Below are positions 59,128 through 64,000 of a stretch of 64,000 nt of DNA, one piece after another. Origin of the DNA: Muriiphilus sp048268845 (GTDB lineage: Bacteria > Pseudomonadota > Alphaproteobacteria > Rhodobacterales > Rhodobacteraceae); contig JBLWUQ010000016.1 of assembly GCA_048268845.1 (NCBI GenBank), positions 1 to 64,000 on the forward strand, read 5' to 3'. The number at the start of each line of letters is the position of its first letter. The first letter of the stretch is position 1. The translations under genes and the position numbers were made by a program. Under the pieces are notes generated by a model. It was not told where the DNA came from and ran no database searches. It saw only the letters and a list, made by a program, of their open reading frames with translations.

Positions 59128-60345
59128 TTAGCGTTTTCTGACTTCCATCACGATCTGGTTGAATTGCCTTTGATCAACTTGATGGAAAAAGGCGTAGTGA
59201 TGGGCTCGGACAGCATCGCGCACTTCATTATGAGGATGTCCATAGTTGTTCGGTCCAGCTGCAGCATAGCCCACCCGCAACCCTGGCATCGCATTCAATA
59301 CTTCGTCGCTATGGTTGTGGACTGACCCGTGATGTGGAAGCATTAAGACGTTAGTGAGTCCTGAAAAGCGTCGGTAGTATTTCAGGAAGCTCTTTCGACG
59401 GCGCAAACCATCGAGATGCGCGTCGCCCGTGAGCATCCACCCCCCACAATCGGGCCATTCGCGATGGGTGTGCCAATAGGGGTAGCGTCGGCTAATACAT
59501 ATGTCTATTTCCATGCTTTCCGGTCTTATTGGACCGGAGTACAGCGTCATCGAGATCAGGTTGTGATCGGCCCAAATAGCATCATAGCAGTTGCGCAACC
59601 TCTCCCGTACCGCCGGGTCCTTCGCTGATTGAGCGATAGCCTTCTTGTCCGTGCCTTTACTGAACTCGGCATCCAGAGCATCATTGAAGGCCTTCATCAA
59701 AGCAGCGGAAGGTTTATGGACGTGGGGGACCAATGCCCAATTGAGCTGCCCGCCCGGTGTCATCACAATGAGAGCCGCGCCTGGAAAAACTCGCTGCATC
59801 TTTGCGGTACCTTCGCCTGTTTGAGAAACGGGGCTAGTCTCCGGCATAGGTACCGATTCCTTCGTCCATTTCGCGGTGCAGTCGCCATCACCGTCGCCAA
59901 CCGGATCGTCAGGCACATCCGGACCGTCGCCCCCTTCATCGTCGCTGTTGTCGACGAAAGTGACGGTTTCCACGCCGCGGCTTCCAAACCAACCCGACAG
60001 ATCGCTAACAGCCTCAACGAGCACTCCCGTCAATGCGCCGCGCGAAACATCACGCGCGATGGTTGCGACTAGAGTTTCCTCATTAAGATAGGGCAAGATC
60101 ACCTCGCGGACTTTTACCTGTGATAGTAGAAGATCGACACCGTTGACGTGGTCGCTGTCGAGGTGAGAGAGAAAAAGCAGGTCGATTTCGCCGCCTCTGG
60201 CGATGGAGCCGACCTCCCGCTTCAACGGATCGGCCTGATTGGAGCCGCAGTCATAGACCCAGCGGAGTGGCTTTTGACCAAGCGTCAGCTCGCCGCAATG
60301 CAAGCCGCCCTGACCAACTGCATGCTGCACCATTTTCACTTGCAT
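59128..60345 (-). CDS. ComEC-type metallo-beta-lactamase-fold hydrolase
   Basis: The 405-residue soluble protein has the MBL metal motif LFLSHLDSDHVNGVD (HxDxDH form), WMLTGDAHLDGL and LMLPHHGSVHNHSDEV. This set is typical of the ComEC C-terminal nuclease-like domain. An acidic insert (about 150-170) is rich in Asp and Gly. No membrane helices are present, so it acts in the cytoplasm. The start MQVKMVQHAVG follows AGAGGAGACGAAAG, a clear ribosome site, which rules out a Met 18 codons upstream. It lies between the KAP NTPase and nuclease-like genes. Confidence 0.82.
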   Translation of the reverse strand: MQVKMVQHAVGQGGLHCGELTLGQKPLRWVYDCGSNQADPLKREVGSIARGGEIDLLFLSHLDSDHVNGVDLLLSQVKVREVILPYLNEETLVATIARDVSRGALTGVLVEAVSDLSGWFGSRGVETVTFVDNSDDEGGDGPDVPDDPVGDGDGDCTAKWTKESVPMPETSPVSQTGEGTAKMQRVFPGAALIVMTPGGQLNWALVPHVHKPSAALMKAFNDALDAEFSKGTDKKAIAQSAKDPAVRERLRNCYDAIWADHNLISMTLYSGPIRPESMEIDICISRRYPYWHTHREWPDCGGWMLTGDAHLDGLRRRKSFLKYYRRFSGLTNVLMLPHHGSVHNHSDEVLNAMPGLRVGYAAAGPNNYGHPHNEVRDAVRAHHYAFFHQVDQRQFNQIVMEVRKR

Positions 60346-60513
60346 CTTTCGTCTCCTCTTCAAGGTTTCGATCTTAGTACGGTCACAATGCTTGGCCACT
60401 CTTCAGTACTTGATGCCTGTCAAAGGCTTGCCTCCGCCAAATTGGTCGGCCCAAACCGGACATCGACCGAGGATTACAGTGCTGCGGTATAGCTTCACCA
60501 AAGAAGACGTCGG

Positions 60514-62667
60514 CTAAGGGCCATCGTCGAATTTCCCAAGCAACACCTCGGCTCTTGACCTTAGACTCGCCTGGCCATTGCTATCGCCAGAAATCTTCTT
60601 TAGTCGATCATGGACTGCTGAGACCCCGCCAAAGAATGCCTCAAGGGTTTCAGGCCTGAGCTTATACTGAACTCCCTCAGACGATGATTCACTCCAACTT
60701 TTCATTCTTTCCAGAACATCCAAAAACCCTGTTTCACTTTCCGTTTGTTGTGAAATCCAGCCAAGAGCCCCTTCTTCATCGCCCACTTGGTGCCAAGCAA
60801 ACATAAGTGACAAGAAGTGGGGAACTTGCAAAAGGTCAGATGGGACTGCTTCGGCCAACCGTTTGAGAAACTCGCCCTTGATCAACTCGAACTCTTCAGC
60901 TGAAAGCAAACGATCACCTTCTGGCACGCTCCGTTCCCCTTTAACTCCATGCTCAAAAGTCATCTCTCTAATGATCCCGACCAACCATGCCATGGATTTA
61001 CCATTTGAATACAGTGTGCGCAGAATGTCAGACCTTAGGTCGAAGTCTGAAACTTGGGCAATCAATCCGAAAACTCCTCGCCGGTTTCCCAGTAGGAATT
61101 TAGGTCGCCCATAGTCGGTTTTCGCAAACGGAACCAATTCATCGAGCGCCTCTCCCAAGACCCAAAAGAGGCCTTGGATTTGAGAATCCAGAATGCTGGA
61201 TCGAGCGGCTAATACACGGTCCAGAAGAACCTCCGCCAGCCTTCCACCTTGAGGTCTCTGGATTTCAATCATTTGGCGGAAGCGGACCAGCGCCTGTTCG
61301 GCATCGCTCTCACAGGCACTGAGAAACTGGTTCAAGTCGGGATCACTTACCTTCCCGGATGGGGCTGAAAAAGAGAAATAGTAACGGTAGTGGTTTGGGC
61401 TCGCTAGGCGTTTGCACGCGTCAAGCGATTGCAGTTCATCAACGCCAGAAATCGAAAATACTCTGAATTCACTTTCTTCCTGATGCAGTGCCATCATATC
61501 AAAACCTGGAAGGTGCTCCTCTAAGGCGTAAACAAACCGAGTTAGATCTTCGCCTTCTCTTTCGATAGCTGCCAGAAGTGATGCACCCATGCGTTCATGC
61601 GAACCTGGGGTAATATGACCCCAGTCTCCAACCGCGGATAGATCCGACACGTAGCTTTCAATCCAGTTGAAGAGCTTGCGATTTTTTGCCCGCACCATCT
61701 GTAAAAATACCATGTCACCCGGATCTACTTGACTTCGAACAGGCATGAAATTGAGTTTTAAGGAATTTAGAACCCTAACAACGTCACGAGGGGTTTCGAC
61801 AAACTGACCACACCAATTGTGAAAAACACCATCCAGCCTGTCAGTGGCCTCAGAGCTCATGTCCAATCCTTCGAGCAATTGTAACACTTCGGATTTCAAC
61901 CAACTGCGAAGATCAAAACTCATGGCCTTTGGAACTTTGAATGATGCTTGAACCACCTTTTCGAGATATGCTCTGCCATCTGAAATTCCGATTGCTCGCT
62001 CAATACTCCCCGCCAACACATCAACATCATAAGCCAAAACATAAGCCACGTTCGGAAAGTCTGCGACGGCTTTGATCAAGCGCAGAACTTCCGCAGCTTC
62101 TGTTGGCTCTAACCGGTCAATGTCGTCCACGAACACGATGATCGGGTGATTAAGTCTTTCAAGTTTCTTTCTTAGATCTTCATTGAGTTCTCCCAATGAC
62201 CTTTCTGAGAGCTTTGCAGCCTTCCCACTACTTCTTCTTAGAACCCTTGCGGCGATCCCCGCCCATGGTAGCCCTCCTGCTTCCGCAAGATCAGCAAGGG
62301 CCGCCAATCCAGACGAGACCTGCGCATACCTTCCCAATATCGCTTTTGTTTCTTCCCTCTCGGTGGCTGGCACGGACTTTAGGATGACCGGCTCGAGATC
62401 CGAAAAAAGTTGTGCCAATAGCTCGTTCCGATTACCGACCAACCATGGGGCAAACCTTACTACTCGCGGGCCGTCCTTCTGCCCAATCATTTCTTCCAAA
62501 GCTAGGTTGACCAGCGAAGATTTACCCGATCCCCACGCTCCCTCCACTCCAACGACAAAGCCACGTGACAAATCATTTTGTACGAACGACGAAGCGAGAT
62601 GGCGTGCCATTTCCCCAAAACCAAGCCTGTCGCTTTTGGTCGCCTTGAGTGGTGTATCGTCAATCAT
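60514..62667 (-). CDS. KAP-family P-loop NTPase
   Basis: This 717-residue protein has Walker A VEGAWGSGKSSLVNLALEEM near residue 42 and Walker B IIVFVDDIDRLEPTEAAEVL near 178. An arginine-containing sensor follows, RDVVRVLNSLKLNFMP: the KAP STAND-like NTPase pattern. The C-terminal 350 residues are helical and unassigned. KAP NTPases recur in anti-phage systems such as Qat and in plasmid or phage exclusion. GC content is visibly lower than in core genes, indicating recent transfer. It probably acts with the MBL-fold protein, although the 168-bp gap leaves this uncertain. Confidence 0.85.
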   Translation of the reverse strand: MIDDTPLKATKSDRLGFGEMARHLASSFVQNDLSRGFVVGVEGAWGSGKSSLVNLALEEMIGQKDGPRVVRFAPWLVGNRNELLAQLFSDLEPVILKSVPATEREETKAILGRYAQVSSGLAALADLAEAGGLPWAGIAARVLRRSSGKAAKLSERSLGELNEDLRKKLERLNHPIIVFVDDIDRLEPTEAAEVLRLIKAVADFPNVAYVLAYDVDVLAGSIERAIGISDGRAYLEKVVQASFKVPKAMSFDLRSWLKSEVLQLLEGLDMSSEATDRLDGVFHNWCGQFVETPRDVVRVLNSLKLNFMPVRSQVDPGDMVFLQMVRAKNRKLFNWIESYVSDLSAVGDWGHITPGSHERMGASLLAAIEREGEDLTRFVYALEEHLPGFDMMALHQEESEFRVFSISGVDELQSLDACKRLASPNHYRYYFSFSAPSGKVSDPDLNQFLSACESDAEQALVRFRQMIEIQRPQGGRLAEVLLDRVLAARSSILDSQIQGLFWVLGEALDELVPFAKTDYGRPKFLLGNRRGVFGLIAQVSDFDLRSDILRTLYSNGKSMAWLVGIIREMTFEHGVKGERSVPEGDRLLSAEEFELIKGEFLKRLAEAVPSDLLQVPHFLSLMFAWHQVGDEEGALGWISQQTESETGFLDVLERMKSWSESSSEGVQYKLRPETLEAFFGGVSAVHDRLKKISGDSNGQASLRSRAEVLLGKFDDGP

Positions 62668-63236
62668 TGGTATGCTTTCACGCGCATCTGACCAAACCTG
62701 TCCGTCGTTATTAGAGTTGGACGACAGCCCGATTTGATCATTGGAGGGTCTGGTTTGTTTGTGTGATTGATTATGCTGCTTGTATTTGACCTTACAAGCG
62801 GCATTGTCGGACTTCCGGATAACTGTCTGCCGTCGAGGAGGTGCGCACTGAGCAGGAGGTACTGAGCCCAGTCAAATTTGGTTTGGCCGATCTTGTCGAG
62901 GACACCCCCCAAAACTGTACGCGTTCTTCATGTTAGTCCTGCATCCACTACTACACGGACCTGGTTTGGCCAGCCTCGACGCACATCATCGACTACATCG
63001 CACCTCGCCCGTACAGCATGTTTACAATTTCCGCCCCACACCAAAATCCTTGTATGTGAAACTAGCGGCGGCCAACGTCCGCTGTGAATGGATCACCTTC
63101 ATCATCTCGTTCCTGCAGCGAATGGCTGCATTCCGCCCTGATTGAAAGGGCCAGGACTGCGGCGGCAATGAGCAATGCCCCGAGCTGGCCATCAATGCAG
63201 ACCAGGGAAATCCGCCCGCTCCTCCGCCACAACGCT
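62668..63236. other. Low-GC intergenic region upstream of the KAP NTPase gene
   Basis: About 570 bp. It must contain the KAP promoter (minus strand). An 82-codon minus-strand frame (62664-62912) ends with a TGA overlapping the KAP ATG (ATGA), which could couple translation. Its sequence (DKIGQTKFDWAQYLLLSAHL) has no known family, so I do not call it a gene. Confidence 0.45.
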
Positions 63237-63851
63237 CTAGGTTAGCCGGTTCGATGGGACGATTGACGCGGTTTTCCAGTGCCCCGCCTTCGGCGCGTCG
63301 TTGCGCCAGGCACCGGGTCGCTCAAGCTCCCGAAAGAGCTTCTCCCTCAGCTCCTCGTACTCGTCACCCATCAGCAGCCATCTGCGCTTGGACATGCCCT
63401 TGGGTGGCGGTGCCAACGGCCCGTAGATGTCCATGCCGGTGCCAATTACCTTCCTGATCTTGCGTAGCTGACGGAACATGCGCTCGCGGGGGCTTTCGTG
63501 CTGGCTGAGATAGCGCAGGTCGTGGCATTTTCGACAGGCGAACTCCTTGACGCAGTAAAGCACTCCGCAGCGCCGACTACAGCGGGGGCAGAGGAACCAG
63601 CGGCGCATGCCGCCAAAGTGGACCGGAGTTTCGACCAGATGGACCCGCTGGCGTATGTTGCCCCAGCCTGCGTAGAGGGTGAGCTCGAGATGGTCGCCCA
63701 GGCCGACTACGATTACGGGGACGTCGAAGCCGCCGGGTGTCGTGCCGACGGTGATCGGGCCTTTCCCCTCGTGCAGGCCGGCGTCAACCACGTCCTTGAT
63801 CCGGAGCTGAAGGCTGTCTTCGACGACCAAATGGGAACCTCTTGAGCGCAT
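63237..63851 (-). CDS. Zinc-ribbon protein of unknown function
   Basis: The 204-residue protein has four CxxC-type pairs in a compact block: FLCPRCSRRCGVLYC and FACRKCHDLRY. They can form one or two zinc ribbons (about residues 85-115). The C-terminal part is basic and rich in Arg. No catalytic domain is visible. Similar zinc-ribbon proteins are found in mobile elements. The start MRSRGSHLV has GAGG nine bases upstream and TATACT (63879-63884) further upstream; an earlier Met at 63911 is possible but would put that box inside the gene. Confidence 0.7.
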   Translation of the reverse strand: MRSRGSHLVVEDSLQLRIKDVVDAGLHEGKGPITVGTTPGGFDVPVIVVGLGDHLELTLYAGWGNIRQRVHLVETPVHFGGMRRWFLCPRCSRRCGVLYCVKEFACRKCHDLRYLSQHESPRERMFRQLRKIRKVIGTGMDIYGPLAPPPKGMSKRRWLLMGDEYEELREKLFRELERPGAWRNDAPKAGHWKTASIVPSNRLT

Positions 63852-63878
63852 GCACGCATCCTCGAAATCAATTGCTAT

Positions 63879-63884
63879 AGTATA
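63879..63884 (-). promoter_or_regulatory. Possible -10 box of the zinc-ribbon gene
   Basis: TATACT on the minus strand lies 28 bp upstream of the preferred start, in an AT-rich stretch (TGTTATACTATAGCAATTG). A weak TTGCCG lies about 15 bp further upstream as a poor -35. Confidence 0.35.
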
Positions 63885-64000
63885 ACACCTCTGATTGCTC
63901 GGCAACGCCACTTTACTCGGCTATTCATTGCGTTTGGGTTTGCTGCGGTGGGGTCACCATCGGGCCCACCGAATAGGTCCCACCCAGGCATCTTGGCGGC

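Noticed and set aside
62664..62912. An 82-codon frame whose stop overlaps the KAP start
   Set aside because: The ATGA coupling is suggestive, but the sequence has no family, composition is random-like and no ribosome site is clear.

Overview
The window is high-GC DNA from a member of the alphaproteobacterial order Rhodobacterales. The basis is gene order and protein character: a glnD-murJ pair, a divergent LpoA-like/rsmI-yraN-gshB block, a Tdh of the zinc-lobe-less kind, coaBC-dut, and trpA next to ychF. No species can be named from sequence alone. Gene density is high and many neighbours share ATGA or short overlaps.

Layout. 1-16.3 kb is mostly core: tsaB (cut by the window edge), an Nfu-type Fe-S scaffold, an EamA exporter, a rhomboid-like protein without the catalytic dyad, trpS, an aminotransferase, a universal stress protein, murJ, glnD, an LpoA-like lipoprotein, rsmI, yraN, gshB, and a tdh-kbl threonine-degradation operon with an XRE-cupin regulator.

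16.9-31.4 kb looks like one surface-matrix locus. A minus-strand operon encodes a GH26-like hydrolase, a processive GT2 synthase, GalE and a UDP-glucuronate decarboxylase. Next come a LuxR-type regulator and a small helical partner. A plus-strand operon then encodes a 571-residue glycine-rich protein, a 696-residue acidic repeat protein, a type I secretion ABC exporter and its membrane fusion protein. Neither secreted candidate has RTX calcium-binding repeats, but both carry the same short motif, QxNxLxDxD (once in the first, three times in the second). This is the best candidate in the window for an undescribed system: a regulated polysaccharide made together with a non-RTX, low-complexity protein matrix.

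31.5-47.0 kb returns to housekeeping genes: comM-like, cobalamin salvage, ChaN-like, coaBC, dut, a membrane-anchored MoeB-like protein, an M3 peptidase, a CDF transporter, lldD, trpA and ychF. It contains two visibly broken genes: a SnoaL/DUF4440-like gene with a 16-bp tandem duplication and a ZIP transporter with a single-base frameshift. 47.0-48.2 kb holds no convincing gene.

48.2-56.5 kb is an accessory cluster: three different ANL-superfamily adenylating enzymes, a small outer-membrane barrel, and a tripartite tricarboxylate transporter whose TctA and TctB parts are fused. It suggests uptake and adenylate activation of an unknown carboxylic acid.

56.5 kb to the end is island-like. A nuclease remnant lies before a tRNA-Ser(GCT). 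After the tRNA come a Tat-exported orphan, a PD-(D/E)XK nuclease-like protein, a ComEC-type metallo-beta-lactamase-fold hydrolase, a KAP-family P-loop NTPase of visibly lower GC, and a zinc-ribbon protein. This resembles a defence or mobile island inserted at a tRNA, although no integrase or second att site is visible. No CRISPR array, rRNA or complete insertion sequence was seen.
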